The notes beneath the pieces are model-generated. The model worked only from the letters and a program-made list of their open reading frames with translations. It made no database searches and was not told the origin of the DNA. A DNA stretch of 64,000 bases from Bradyrhizobium sp. SRL28 (lineage in GTDB: Bacteria > Pseudomonadota > Alphaproteobacteria > Rhizobiales > Xanthobacteraceae): the NCBI RefSeq assembly GCF_018596315.1, contig NZ_JAHEAG010000010.1:124001-188000 (forward strand), given 5' to 3'. This document shows positions 1 to 8,685 of the stretch, one piece after another. The position numbers and the translations under genes are program-made. Position 1 is the stretch's first letter. Each line of letters opens with the position of its first letter.

Positions 1-1
1 T

Positions 2-151
2 CCGGACACTGGGAGCCTCAGCGTCCACCTGGCACCCCGCACAGGAACCGCGCTGGATGGAACGTTTTCGCTCGGCGGGTGGGAAGCGGTGCGCGCGAAG
101 CTGATTGCTGCGTGCAAATGGACACACCCGGCCGAGAAACCGAACAGGTGA
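2..151 (+). CDS. C-terminal end of an unidentified protein (5' end outside window)
   Basis: One frame is open from base 2 to a TGA at 149-151 and reads like the end of a real protein, finishing in a Gly-Gly-Trp-Glu helix-like stretch and a short Lys/Pro tail. The other two forward frames give less protein-like text. The next gene starts 33 bases downstream on the same strand, so the two could be co-transcribed. The family is not recognised; only about 49 residues are visible. Confidence 0.45.
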   Translation, partial: PDTGSLSVHLAPRTGTALDGTFSLGGWEAVRAKLIAACKWTHPAEKPNR

Positions 152-184
152 TGGTGTTGGATTAGTCTGTACAGGAGAGGCCCA

Positions 185-772
185 ATGAACATGTTTCAGC
201 ACTTTGCGAAGGTAGCCACGGTAGGAGTCTTCACGGCATTGTTCGCCGCATCATTCGCGGCGGCGCAGGAGAGCGGACGAAACCGGGTGCCACCAAAGGT
301 GGGTACGGCCACGCTCCAGCCCGGCGCTGCGGCAAAACCCGCCACCACGTCCATGCAGAAGCGCGCCCCCCTTGCTGCGATGGCCCGGGCTGAACCCGAC
401 TCCATAGCGCATCGTTTAATCCTGCAGGTGAACACGAACGACGCTGCCGCGATGAACCTTGCGCTCAACAACGCAACGAATGTTGCACAGTACTATAAGG
501 AGGCTGGCGAGAAGGTAAAAATTGAGGTGGTCACATTTGGACCCGGCCTGCACATGCTGCGCGACGACACGTCGCCGGTAAAGGCTCGCATCGAGGAGAT
601 GACGCTGAGTACGCCGGAGGTGTCGTTCAAGGCCTGCGGCAACACTCAGGAAAGAATGCGCAAGGCCGAGAACAAGGACATCGCGATTGTTCCTCAGGCA
701 GAGGTGGTGAAATCAGGCGTAGTGCATGTGATGGAGTTGCAGGAGAAGGCGTGGTCCTACGTAAAGCCATGA
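185..772 (+). CDS. Secreted DsrE-family protein
   Basis: The 195-residue product has an N-terminal signal peptide (about residues 1-27, hydrophobic core followed by AAA-Q). A low-complexity linker to about residue 70 leads into a DsrE/DsrF-like domain. The C-terminal half carries the family hallmark ACGNT with Cys151, followed by an IVPQAEVV strand and the final helix with a W-x-Y-V-K end typical of DsrE-like proteins. DsrE-type domains act in sulfur relay or bind small ligands; the periplasmic location makes a classical sulfur-carrier role uncertain. A strong ribosome site (aggagagg) lies 4-11 bases upstream of the ATG. The gene converges on the type I secretion pair and shows no clear link to it. 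Confidence 0.8.
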   Translation: MNMFQHFAKVATVGVFTALFAASFAAAQESGRNRVPPKVGTATLQPGAAAKPATTSMQKRAPLAAMARAEPDSIAHRLILQVNTNDAAAMNLALNNATNVAQYYKEAGEKVKIEVVTFGPGLHMLRDDTSPVKARIEEMTLSTPEVSFKACGNTQERMRKAENKDIAIVPQAEVVKSGVVHVMELQEKAWSYVKP

Positions 773-822
773 GCGAGGCATCGGCTCATAACTCGGCCGA
801 CGCATGGTAGTGGAGATGGAGA

Positions 823-850
823 CGGCCACGCCGGCTAACCGGACGTGGCC
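823..850. terminator. Hairpin between convergent genes
   Basis: CGGCCACG at 823-830 pairs with CGTGGCC at 844-850, and inner CCGG/CCGG bases close a CTAA loop. It sits between the DsrE-like gene and the convergent HlyD gene, where a bidirectional terminator would be expected. There is no clean T-run on either side, so termination is inferred from position and stem strength. Confidence 0.45.
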
Positions 851-895
851 GATCTCCGGCTACGCGCAAGGCTCATCTATGGGGCTCTGCTTCGT

Positions 896-2329
896 CTACC
901 GCTCCCGCATAGACTCCTGCTTGTACCTTGCCAGCGGCGAGAGCAGGTAGCTGATTATTGTTCGCGAGCCTGTCTTGATCTCGACCGTCACGGCCATTCC
1001 GGGCCCAAGCTTGACGAGTTTCTCGTCTACCTGCATGGCCGCGCGGTCGAGCGAGATGCGAGCGGCATACTCCAGTTCCTGACCTTTGGGCTCGCTGCTG
1101 TTCGTCGCCGCGCCCATAGCCCGATCATTCGAAATGCCCTGTTGCCTGTCGCGGGTGATAGCATCGGACGAGACGCTGAGCACTTCGCCATGAAGCAGCC
1201 CATAGCGCGTGAAGTTGAATGTATCGATCTTGATCTCCGCTTTTTGTCCCGGATGCACGAATCCGATGTCGCGGTTGGAAAGCATGGCCTCGATCTCGAG
1301 CTGGCTCTCGCTCGGTACAAGCACGGCGAGCGCCTGAGCAGGCGTCACCACGCCTCCCACGGTATGAACGGCGAGCTGCTGCACGACGCCATCGACGGGC
1401 GCGGTCAAACGCTGGAGTTTCGTGCGCCGTTCGGCCTTGATCACCTCTTGCGCAGCGCTCGCAGTTTTCTGCTCGGCTTTTGCGAGTGCGTCATAGGTGG
1501 AACGCCGATACTCCGCGGCGGTCCTTTCCCTGGTTTCCTTCAGTAACGCCGTGGCTGCATCGGCTTCGCGCAACCGGCTCTGCTGCAGGAGGAGGTCCTG
1601 CTGAAGGCCGACCAGTTCCTGGTACTCGGAGAGATAGACGACCTTCGAAGCCAGTGCCTTGTCGACCAGAGTCTTACGGATGTCCACGCGCTCCTGCAGC
1701 ACCGGTATCGTGGCCTGCAGCTTCGCGACGCTTGCCGAAGTGGTGGCCCGCTCCGCTTCTTTCTGGCCCTGCTGACGCTCGATCTCGGCGAGCTTGGCGT
1801 TCTGTTCGGCGCGCTGGCTGATCAGAAACTGGCGATGCATTTCGACCTCCGCGGCGCTCGCGCTCTGCGGCGGACGGAAGGCGGCCAGCGGATCCTCTGC
1901 GAGCGCGGCGCGCAGCCGGGCGACGTCGAGTTCGACCGCGATGAGATCGCTCTTCTGACGTTCGTTGTCGGCCTCCGTCATCGTCGGATCGAGTTCGATG
2001 AGAACGTCGCCGGCTTTTACGGTCTGCCCGTCGCGGACGTGGATGGCGCGGACGACGCCCGTCTCGAACGGCTGAATCAGCTTGGTGCGCCCACCAGGCA
2101 CGATCTTTCCGGTCGCGCTCGCGACGATATCGACGCTGCCGAATGTCGCCCACAGTAGCGCGAAGCAGAAGACCGCGATGATGCTCGCGCCGATCGCCCG
2201 CCCGATCGGCGACGGCGGCGTCTCGGTGATCTCGAGCGCCGCTGGGAGGAACGCGATTTCCTGCTCGCGGCGGCGAGCCGGAGCCGGGGTTTTCGGAAAC
2301 GGGACGATATTTCGGCTAGCGGACGTCAT
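896..2329 (-). CDS. HlyD-family type I secretion membrane-fusion (adaptor) protein
   Basis: The product (477 residues) has a cytosolic N-terminus, one membrane segment at about residues 42-65, a beta/lipoyl-like strand with the P-G-G-R-T-K and G-x-V-x-x-I-x-V-x-D-G motifs of HlyD/PrtE adaptors, a long periplasmic coiled coil (about 125-300), the returning lipoyl half and a C-terminal beta domain ending in an IKTG-R segment. HlyD proteins bridge the inner-membrane ABC exporter and a TolC-type outer-membrane channel. Its start overlaps the end of the exporter gene by 14 bases, so translation is probably coupled. No TolC homologue is in the window, so the channel must be encoded elsewhere. Confidence 0.93.
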   Translation of the reverse strand: MTSASRNIVPFPKTPAPARRREQEIAFLPAALEITETPPSPIGRAIGASIIAVFCFALLWATFGSVDIVASATGKIVPGGRTKLIQPFETGVVRAIHVRDGQTVKAGDVLIELDPTMTEADNERQKSDLIAVELDVARLRAALAEDPLAAFRPPQSASAAEVEMHRQFLISQRAEQNAKLAEIERQQGQKEAERATTSASVAKLQATIPVLQERVDIRKTLVDKALASKVVYLSEYQELVGLQQDLLLQQSRLREADAATALLKETRERTAAEYRRSTYDALAKAEQKTASAAQEVIKAERRTKLQRLTAPVDGVVQQLAVHTVGGVVTPAQALAVLVPSESQLEIEAMLSNRDIGFVHPGQKAEIKIDTFNFTRYGLLHGEVLSVSSDAITRDRQQGISNDRAMGAATNSSEPKGQELEYAARISLDRAAMQVDEKLVKLGPGMAVTVEIKTGSRTIISYLLSPLARYKQESMRER

Positions 2330-5027
2330 GGATACCGGCCTGCAGATAATGGAGGTTTGCGTAACGCCCGTTCGTGCGGATCAGCTCATCATGGCTGCCG
2401 TCCTCGACGATGCGGCCATGCTCGAGCGTAATGATCCGGTTCGCATTGCGCACCGTCGAGAGCCGATGAGCGATGACGAACACGGTCCGGCCGGCGGCAA
2501 TTCGCTTCATGTTCTGCTGGATGGCACGCTCGCTTTCGTAATCGAGCGCGCTGGTTGCCTCGTCGAGGATGAGGATGCGCGGATCGGTAATGAGCGCGCG
2601 CGCGATCGCGACACGCTGGCGTTGCCCGCCGGACAGGGTGCTGCCGCGTTCGCCGACGACGGTGTCGTAACCCTCGGGCAGTTCCAGGATGAAGTCGTGA
2701 GCGCCGGCGAGCGATGCCGCCTCGATGACGCGCTCCATCGGCATGGCCGGATCGGCCAGCGCGATGTTCTCGCGGATCGAACGGTTGAACAGCACGTTCT
2801 CTTGCAGGACGACGCCGATCTGGCGCCGCAGCCAGGTCAGGTCGACCATCGCGAGATCGACGCCGTCGATCAGCACCCGTCCGCTCCCCGGTACGTAGAG
2901 GCGCTGGACCAGCTTGGTGATGGTGCTCTTGCCCGAGCCGGACGAGCCAACGATGCCGATGACCTGGCCGGGTTGGACGTTGAATGATACGTCGTGGAGC
3001 ACCTCGGGACCGTCGATGCGATAGCGGAACGTCGCATGCTCGAACGTGACCTGCCCGCGGATCGGCGGGAGTGCGGCACGGCCCGGACTAAAGCTCGGCT
3101 CCGGCATCGTGTTGAGGATGTCACCGAGGCGATCGATCGACAGACGGGCCTGGTGGAAATCCTGCCACATCTGGGCGAGACGCAGCACCGGCATGCTCAC
3201 ACGCCCGGCCAGCATGTTGAACGCAACGAGCTCGCCGACGGTGAGATCGCCGCCGATCACAAGTCGGGCGCCGAAGTAAAGCGTTGCCGCGGTGACCAGC
3301 TTGTTGATCATCTGAACCGCCTGGCTTGCCGTATTATTCAGGCTAAGCACGCGGAAGCTCGCGGCCACATAGCCGGCGAGTTGCTCCTCCCATCGGCGCT
3401 GCATCTGCGGCTCGACCGCCATGGCCTTCAGCGTCTCGACACCGGTGACGCTTTCGACCAGAAAGGCCTGGTTCTCGGATCCTCGGTTGAATTTCTCATC
3501 GAGGCGCCGGCGAAACAACGGCGCAGCGCCCGCCGAAATGCCGATGTAGAACGGGAATGAGGCCAGAACGATCAGCGTCAACGTCGTCGAGTAGTAGAAC
3601 ATCACCACAATGAAGACCACGGTGAACAATAGATCGATGACGAGCGTAAGCGCCGAGCTAGTCAGGAACTGACGGATATTCTCCAGCTCGCGGACGCGCG
3701 CGACCGAATCGCCGACCCGCCGGGCCTGGAAATATGCGATCGGCAATGCCATCAGGTGACGAAACAGCCGGGCGCCGAGCTCGACGTCGATACGGTTCGT
3801 GGTGTGCGCGAAGAGATAGACCCGGAGCGTCTCGAGAACGGCCTCAAACACCGTCAGCGCCACAAGACCTATGATCAGGACGTCGAGCGTGCTCATGCTT
3901 CGATGCACAAGCACCTTGTCGATGACCACCTGGAAAAACAGCGGTGAAATGAGTGCGAATATCTGCAGGAAGAACGATGCGACCAGCACTTCGCCGAGAA
4001 GACGGCGATACTTGTGGACCGCGCCGACAAACCAGCCGATATCGAAACGGCGGGACAGATCGGTCAGGGATGCGCGCCGCGTCATCAGGATGATGTCGCC
4101 GTCCCAGATCGCCTCGAGCTCGGTCTGCGTCATTGTGTCGGGTTGGGGAGACAATGGGCGCTGAACAAGAAGCTTGTCGTCGACGACCTGGCCGAGGATC
4201 AGGAAGCCGCCGTCGCGCAGCAGAGCGATGCCCGGCAGCGGAGTAACTGCAAGTCTGTTCCAACTCGTCTTCTGTGCCCGAGCCTTGAGCCCGAATTCCT
4301 TGGCAACGCGCAGGATCTCGGTGACACCGAGCCGCGCCGCGCCCATGCGATGTCGGATCTGGGCCGGGTCGGCCGCAATGCCATGGCAACGCAACAGAAT
4401 CGCGACCGCCACGAGCCCGGATTCGTCCTCGCTCTCCGGTTCGGTGCTCACAATCTCGGAGTCGGATCTGGCCGGCGGCACCGCCGTATCGTTTCGCTCG
4501 CCGAAGCGCGCACCCTTCAATGTATCGCGGGCACGCATCATGGTATCGCGGGCGTGCGTCAAGGCTTCGCCGGCACGTCCAACCAGCTCACGTCCGCGGA
4601 CAGTCACGTCGGCAACGGCACGAAGCACCCGATTGGCGACGTTTTGCGATCCAGTGAGGATCAAACGGCCGTCCCAGATCTCCTCGAATTCCGTGCGCGT
4701 CATCAGCTCCGGGCGCGACGCGGTCGGATGCAGCACCAGTGCCCCGTTGTCGTCGACCTTGCCGAGAAGCAGAAATCCGCCGTCGCGCAGCGATGCGATT
4801 CCAGGCAGCTGGAGACTCGCAAGTCGCGTCCAATGCGTTGTTCGCGAACGGACCTCGACTCCGAACCGCCGCGCGCAACGAAGCAGGGCGCGGACACCTA
4901 TTGTGCTGCTTCCACAGCTTTCGCGGAGCTGGTCCGGCTCGGCGTGGACGCCATGAAGGCGCAGAAACAGAGCCAAGGCTCGAAGCCCGTGGTCTGCGGC
5001 GTGGGTATTCCCATTCTGGATCGCCAT
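2316..5027 (-). CDS. HlyB-type type I secretion ABC exporter with two C39-like domains
   Basis: The product is a peptidase-domain-containing ABC exporter of 903 residues, about 200 longer than HlyB. Residues about 12-125 and 203-315 are two homologous C39-like domains sharing LPGIA-LRDGGFL-LG and the T-E-x-E-x-IWDG end; neither shows the catalytic Cys motif of true C39 peptidases, so both should only bind substrate. The transmembrane part follows (about 345-620), then the ATPase with Walker A GSSGSGKST, signature LSGGQRQRVAIARAL and Walker B ILILDEATSALD with an H-loop (VIAHRLSTV). It should export the protein encoded upstream (5142-6803). The linker between the C39-like copies is acidic and low-complexity. 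Confidence 0.93.
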   Translation of the reverse strand: MAIQNGNTHAADHGLRALALFLRLHGVHAEPDQLRESCGSSTIGVRALLRCARRFGVEVRSRTTHWTRLASLQLPGIASLRDGGFLLLGKVDDNGALVLHPTASRPELMTRTEFEEIWDGRLILTGSQNVANRVLRAVADVTVRGRELVGRAGEALTHARDTMMRARDTLKGARFGERNDTAVPPARSDSEIVSTEPESEDESGLVAVAILLRCHGIAADPAQIRHRMGAARLGVTEILRVAKEFGLKARAQKTSWNRLAVTPLPGIALLRDGGFLILGQVVDDKLLVQRPLSPQPDTMTQTELEAIWDGDIILMTRRASLTDLSRRFDIGWFVGAVHKYRRLLGEVLVASFFLQIFALISPLFFQVVIDKVLVHRSMSTLDVLIIGLVALTVFEAVLETLRVYLFAHTTNRIDVELGARLFRHLMALPIAYFQARRVGDSVARVRELENIRQFLTSSALTLVIDLLFTVVFIVVMFYYSTTLTLIVLASFPFYIGISAGAAPLFRRRLDEKFNRGSENQAFLVESVTGVETLKAMAVEPQMQRRWEEQLAGYVAASFRVLSLNNTASQAVQMINKLVTAATLYFGARLVIGGDLTVGELVAFNMLAGRVSMPVLRLAQMWQDFHQARLSIDRLGDILNTMPEPSFSPGRAALPPIRGQVTFEHATFRYRIDGPEVLHDVSFNVQPGQVIGIVGSSGSGKSTITKLVQRLYVPGSGRVLIDGVDLAMVDLTWLRRQIGVVLQENVLFNRSIRENIALADPAMPMERVIEAASLAGAHDFILELPEGYDTVVGERGSTLSGGQRQRVAIARALITDPRILILDEATSALDYESERAIQQNMKRIAAGRTVFVIAHRLSTVRNANRIITLEHGRIVEDGSHDELIRTNGRYANLHYLQAGIHDVR

Positions 5028-5102
5028 AATGTTTAACTCAACCCTTCGCGGCTACCGGCCGCGTTTGATGTTCCTTCTCTGCATTCCCAAACTTTGATGG
5101 TG

Positions 5103-5134
5103 CCGCACCCAGGCGCTGATGCGCCTGGGTGCGG
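5103..5134 (-). terminator. Perfect 14-bp hairpin between cargo gene and exporter gene
   Basis: CCGCACCCAGGCGC (5103-5116), loop of four bases, then its exact complement (5121-5134). It lies 8 bases downstream of the lyase-like cargo gene and 75 bases upstream of the exporter start, all on the minus strand. No T-run follows, so it may be an attenuator or a 3' mRNA stabiliser rather than a full terminator. That would let cargo be made in excess over exporter, as known for other type I operons such as hlyCABD. Confidence 0.65.
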
Positions 5135-5141
5135 AAGCTGA

Positions 5142-6803
5142 TCAATGTTGCGGTCTGGTCAGGAACGATGCCTGACCCGCAGTAGCTCCGTTCGACAAGC
5201 TTGCCACGATCTGACCGGAATCGCCCCGACCCGTGCCACCGGCCATATACTGGTTCAGCAGCGCATAGCTCTGGCTTGCAAGGCTCGCGGTTGGCGTTGC
5301 CGTCGAGCGCGCGTCATTCGTCGCGGTAATCGCCTGCGGCGCAGAGGTAGCAACGCCGCTCCCGAGGCCTCTGAGTTGGCTCATCAGAGCAGGCGCGGCG
5401 TTCGCCACGGCCTTGCTGGCCTGGTCCTGATTCTGGTTCAGCCAGCTCAGGGCCCGGTCCACCTGCGAGGTCGTGGTCGTACCGGTCGCAGGGGGAGTTG
5501 TCACGCTAGTGGTCTGCGACGCGGTTGTCCTCGTCGCCGCATATCGCGAAGTCGCCACGTTGATGGTCTGCGGCGCAGCCGACGTCACAGCGCCGGTGAC
5601 CGGATCCTTCGCGCTTGCGGTCAGCGTGAGCGTAGATTCATGACTCCTGCGAGCGTACGAGTTCAGCACCAATCCGGCATCGACCTGGGCAGCCGTCAGG
5701 GTGATGTTATTTCCCCTGTACGTCCGACCATCGAGATTGCTGGTGATCGTCTCGTAGCTCGGCAGACCGGTGACGCGTACGGTCACGCGGTCATTAGGAT
5801 CGGTCGTTGAGACACCGACCCCCAAGCCGACCGACCCGCCTCTGCCTCGCACCGACAGCGTCGGATCCGCAACGGTGAGGGCTGGCGTGGTCACGGATGA
5901 CCTAGGGGGGGTTGGCGTAGCGGGAGTCGTTGGCGTGGTTGGAGTCGTCGGCGTGGTTGGCCTCGGGGGGGTGACTGTTGAGGGAGGCGTGATTGGGGTC
6001 GTCGGCGTGGTTGGCCTCGGGGGAGTGACTGTTGAGGGAGGCGTGATTGGCGACGTCGGAGTGGTTGGCGAGGTGGGCGTGGTTGGGCCGCCGGTCGTGA
6101 TCGGCGCGTACGACCCCGTTGACATCGTGAACTCTCGAAAATTGGCGGCAAGAGTCTGGGAATTTGCCGACCGATAGAGTCCTTCCATCCAATAGGTGGC
6201 GTACCCATAGCCCAACGGGCCATTATAATCCACGACCTGCTTGCCGTTTATGAAAACGTCCAGATACCCGCTGCTGTTGTTTACAAAGTTGGCCCGGACG
6301 TCGATATCGTAATACTGGCCACGCTGAATAGGATTGGGGTCCGTCCAGAGCGTAAGCGTCTTGACGTTTCCGGCAGCGTTACTGGCATTCACGCCCGGCG
6401 CGACATATCTGGCAACAATTGCGAGATGCTCGCCGTTAAGGTTGATCGATAGTGGAGGCGAGGTAGGCACCCCCCCAGCTATGTCATCATTATGCATTTC
6501 TCCGGTAACCACCCACGATGCCGTGTTCGGGGCGCCGGGCTCCACCATGAAATGATAGCCGATGTTGACCGGAGTTCCGAGCGGAACCTTCGGAGCCCTC
6601 TGAACTTCGGAACGATCAACATTCGACCCATCGTACCAGGCGCGATCACCGGCTCGAACTTCGAAGCGCAGCGTGTGATTGTCCGGCGACGTCAGGGCAT
6701 AGCTGTCGCCCGACGTGTGCACGGTGGTTGTAACGCCATCCACCTGAAAGGCGGTTTGCGGCTTGTTCGAAAACGACGTGATCGTGCCGTCATTAGTAGC
6801 CAT
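5142..6803 (-). CDS. Polysaccharide-lyase-like exported protein with Pro/Thr linker (probable type I cargo)
   Basis: The start is taken at 6803 because GGAG sits about 8 bases upstream; a longer frame to 6905 lacks such a site. Residues about 1-230 resemble the jelly-roll/concanavalin fold of heparin-lyase-type enzymes (pattern RFEVRAGDRAWYDG, then NRSEVQR-like and W-x-x-GLYR). A linker of Pro-Thr repeats follows (DNA 5905-6085), then a cadherin/VCBS-like beta domain with a T-x-AQVDAGL segment and an Ala/Ser/Thr-rich C-terminus. There is no Sec signal peptide and no classical GGxGxD RTX array. Together with the exporter genes immediately downstream this suggests type I export through a C-terminal signal. 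The substrate is unknown; a uronate-containing polysaccharide is inferred. Confidence 0.75.
   Translation of the reverse strand: MATNDGTITSFSNKPQTAFQVDGVTTTVHTSGDSYALTSPDNHTLRFEVRAGDRAWYDGSNVDRSEVQRAPKVPLGTPVNIGYHFMVEPGAPNTASWVVTGEMHNDDIAGGVPTSPPLSINLNGEHLAIVARYVAPGVNASNAAGNVKTLTLWTDPNPIQRGQYYDIDVRANFVNNSSGYLDVFINGKQVVDYNGPLGYGYATYWMEGLYRSANSQTLAANFREFTMSTGSYAPITTGGPTTPTSPTTPTSPITPPSTVTPPRPTTPTTPITPPSTVTPPRPTTPTTPTTPTTPATPTPPRSSVTTPALTVADPTLSVRGRGGSVGLGVGVSTTDPNDRVTVRVTGLPSYETITSNLDGRTYRGNNITLTAAQVDAGLVLNSYARRSHESTLTLTASAKDPVTGAVTSAAPQTINVATSRYAATRTTASQTTSVTTPPATGTTTTSQVDRALSWLNQNQDQASKAVANAAPALMSQLRGLGSGVATSAPQAITATNDARSTATPTASLASQSYALLNQYMAGGTGRGDSGQIVASLSNGATAGQASFLTRPQH
5944..6051 (-). 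repeat. Two 54-bp tandem repeats in Pro/Thr linker
   Basis: Positions 5944-5997 and 5998-6051 are nearly identical 54-bp units encoding an 18-residue Pro/Thr/Ser/Val linker repeat; shorter imperfect Thr-Pro triplets flank them. The array keeps frame, so copy-number change would alter linker length only. Confidence 0.8.
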
Positions 6804-7535
6804 TTCGGTACTCCATCGAGTTACTAGTGTTAGGGAATTCCACTGCCGCGCATCACGATGGCGCACGACATACCGCATGCTCGCTGCAACCGGCATCGCG
6901 AACACATTTCAACGCATCGCAGCCTCAGACCGCGAGCGGATTTCAAAGCAGTGGGATTTCGCCCCCCCGACTGCTGGCTGCGGGGTTAATAAGCAAAAAT
7001 GGCGAAAAAACTTTCAAAGTATGATTTATACCCATGTATGTAGCCCAATACGTGCCCAATCTGCCCATATCGGGTCGATTCAAGGCACAGGCGCAATTTC
7101 CCCATCCGATTGCTTCGTCGTCAACGTTGCGGGAGATCGAAAGCGTCGGAGCCAGCCGAGAAAATTGACGCCTGGTGCGAGGGGCGCTTCGTTCACGCTT
7201 AGATCGATGTCGCGTATCGTCGAAATCCGGACCGAGCGACCAGTCGCTCTGTCTCACAACCATTCCGCCGACCCGCGCTCTTTCGCGGCAATATCGACTG
7301 CGCAGGGAAGCTCAAGCATGCCCATGTGGTACGTGATCGCGTTGCAGGCTCAAACGAAACAGGGAAGCAACGCGGCTTTATCGCTCATGAGTTCGCGCGA
7401 TTTATTGCTTGCTTAGGTTCTGGGCCGTGGCAGCAAGGGGAATTCGTCTCGGGGCCCGCGCTTGAGGCGTGGCGGCGCTGCACCGCGCGATCCACCGGCG
7501 CTTGATGGATATGACCCGTCGCTAGAACCTGCAGA
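6804..7535. other. 732-bp intergenic region with repeated CCCAT motifs
   Basis: No convincing gene is seen between the cargo gene and the methyltransferase, both on the minus strand. Frames open here have poor protein character. The stretch is locally A/T-rich around 6990-7035 and should contain the promoter of the cargo/exporter operon. The most distinctive content is the motif cluster at 7029-7069. Confidence 0.6.
7029..7069. promoter_or_regulatory. Cluster of four CCCAT/GCCCAAT motifs
   Basis: TACCCAT (7029-7035), GCCCAAT (7043-7049), GCCCAAT (7054-7060) and GCCCATA (7063-7069) follow each other at 9-13-base steps, about one helical turn. Related CTACCCAT pairs lie upstream of the priming transferase (30074-30095) and its truncated copy (12306-12325). 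This fits a regulator binding side by side, but the regulator is unknown and the orientation relative to the gene differs from the other two sites. Confidence 0.35.
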
Positions 7536-8321
7536 TCAGGCGGGAAGGGCGTCGCTGACCCTCAGGTTCGCCCTCGCGGGTAGAGCCGGTTTGCGGATGA
7601 TAAAGATGATGTCGTTGTGATCGGAGCTCAGGCGGCCGAGGGACAGGACATGAAGCGTCTTCTTGTAGGCTTCCACCAGCTTCTGCTTGAAGCTGTTGTT
7701 GTTCAGGCCGTGGCTGCCAGGCATCCCGTATTCGGCGGCCAGGACCAGTCCGTTCTCTCCGCAGAACGCCCGAATGCCTTCGCGCGACACCACCTGGTCG
7801 TAGGTGACCTTGTAGGGGCCGTAGCCTGGCTTGCCGGCGTTCTTCCATCCGAGAATCAGGCGATAGAAGAGCACGTGAAACCAGTGCGGCGTCATCCTGG
7901 CGGTGAAGCCGTGCGCCGAATAGGGGTCGGGGATCATGATGATGATCAGCCCGCCCGGCCTCACCCATCTGTTGAAGTTCTCCAGGACCTGCTGCGCTCC
8001 CGGCACGTGCTCCAGGACGTAGGAGTTGAAGATGACGTCGAAGGTCCGCTGACCGAAATCGGCCGTGCGCAGATCCCCGACGATGCCTTCGTGGAGGTCT
8101 TTCGTTTCGTCGCGCCGGATGCGAAGGGCTTCGGCGTCGAGGTCGATGCCGGTCAGCACATAGCCGCCATCGCCGATGTCGAGATCCCACTGCTGGCCGC
8201 AACCAGCTTCGAGGATCTCAAGAACCTTGCCAGGATGCTTGATCGAGCGAATCTCGCGGGACATCAACTCCATCGCGTGATCCCAACCGTTCGTCAGCGG
8301 AATCCGGGTTCGTGCTTTCAT
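7536..8321 (-). CDS. Class I SAM-dependent methyltransferase
   Basis: The 261-residue product has the Rossmann-type SAM fold of Methyltransf_11/25 proteins: motif I at about residues 36-45 (ILEAGCGQQW), the acidic residue ending beta-2 (GIDLD), motif II around GDLRTADFGQRTFDVI and a post-I LEHVP helix typical of this family. The C-terminal third with PHWFHVLFYR resembles polysaccharide- and lipid-modifying methyltransferases. The ribosome site aaggGAG is about 8 bases before the ATG. A role in O-methylating the local polysaccharide or its lipid-linked precursor is inferred from context. Confidence 0.85.
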   Translation of the reverse strand: MKARTRIPLTNGWDHAMELMSREIRSIKHPGKVLEILEAGCGQQWDLDIGDGGYVLTGIDLDAEALRIRRDETKDLHEGIVGDLRTADFGQRTFDVIFNSYVLEHVPGAQQVLENFNRWVRPGGLIIIMIPDPYSAHGFTARMTPHWFHVLFYRLILGWKNAGKPGYGPYKVTYDQVVSREGIRAFCGENGLVLAAEYGMPGSHGLNNNSFKQKLVEAYKKTLHVLSLGRLSSDHNDIIFIIRKPALPARANLRVSDALPA

Positions 8322-8685
8322 CGACTTGGCTCCCTTGGCGCAGGCTGACTTCCCGTCCGGCCGGCCTCTCCAATGCGGCGCACTCAGCAGGGGCGTTCAG
8401 CCCGGGCGACCTGGGCAACGGCGTGCGGAAGGTCCACGGTAACGTGGTCATACGCATGTATCCTACCGTCAAAATTCGCCTCGAGTGCCGGCCCTTTCGG
8501 ATTACCCCGTCGGCTTCTCCTGGATTTCGCGTTATCGTCGACCCAATCGACCAGCGAAGCCGAGGCTCACTATGCAGACATCCATGATGCATCGGTGGCC
8601 TTTACCCGCACGGGCACACAGAAGCCATTGGGCGGACGCACACTTAGAGAAGATGGCCGAAGACAAATTCCCCGACCGGAACTGG
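8322..8685. other. 364-bp spacer without recognised gene
   Basis: The spacer lies upstream of the methyltransferase (minus strand) and downstream of the DUF354 gene. The open frames here are short and not protein-like. It presumably carries the methyltransferase promoter; no clear -35/-10 pair or repeat was identified. Confidence 0.5.

Noticed and set aside
845..1546. 233-codon forward frame opposite the HlyD gene
   Set aside because: Fully antisense to a well-supported HlyD gene; no independent support.
6763..7416. 217-codon forward frame in the intergenic region
   Set aside because: It begins inside the cargo gene in another frame, has no ribosome site and unlikely composition.
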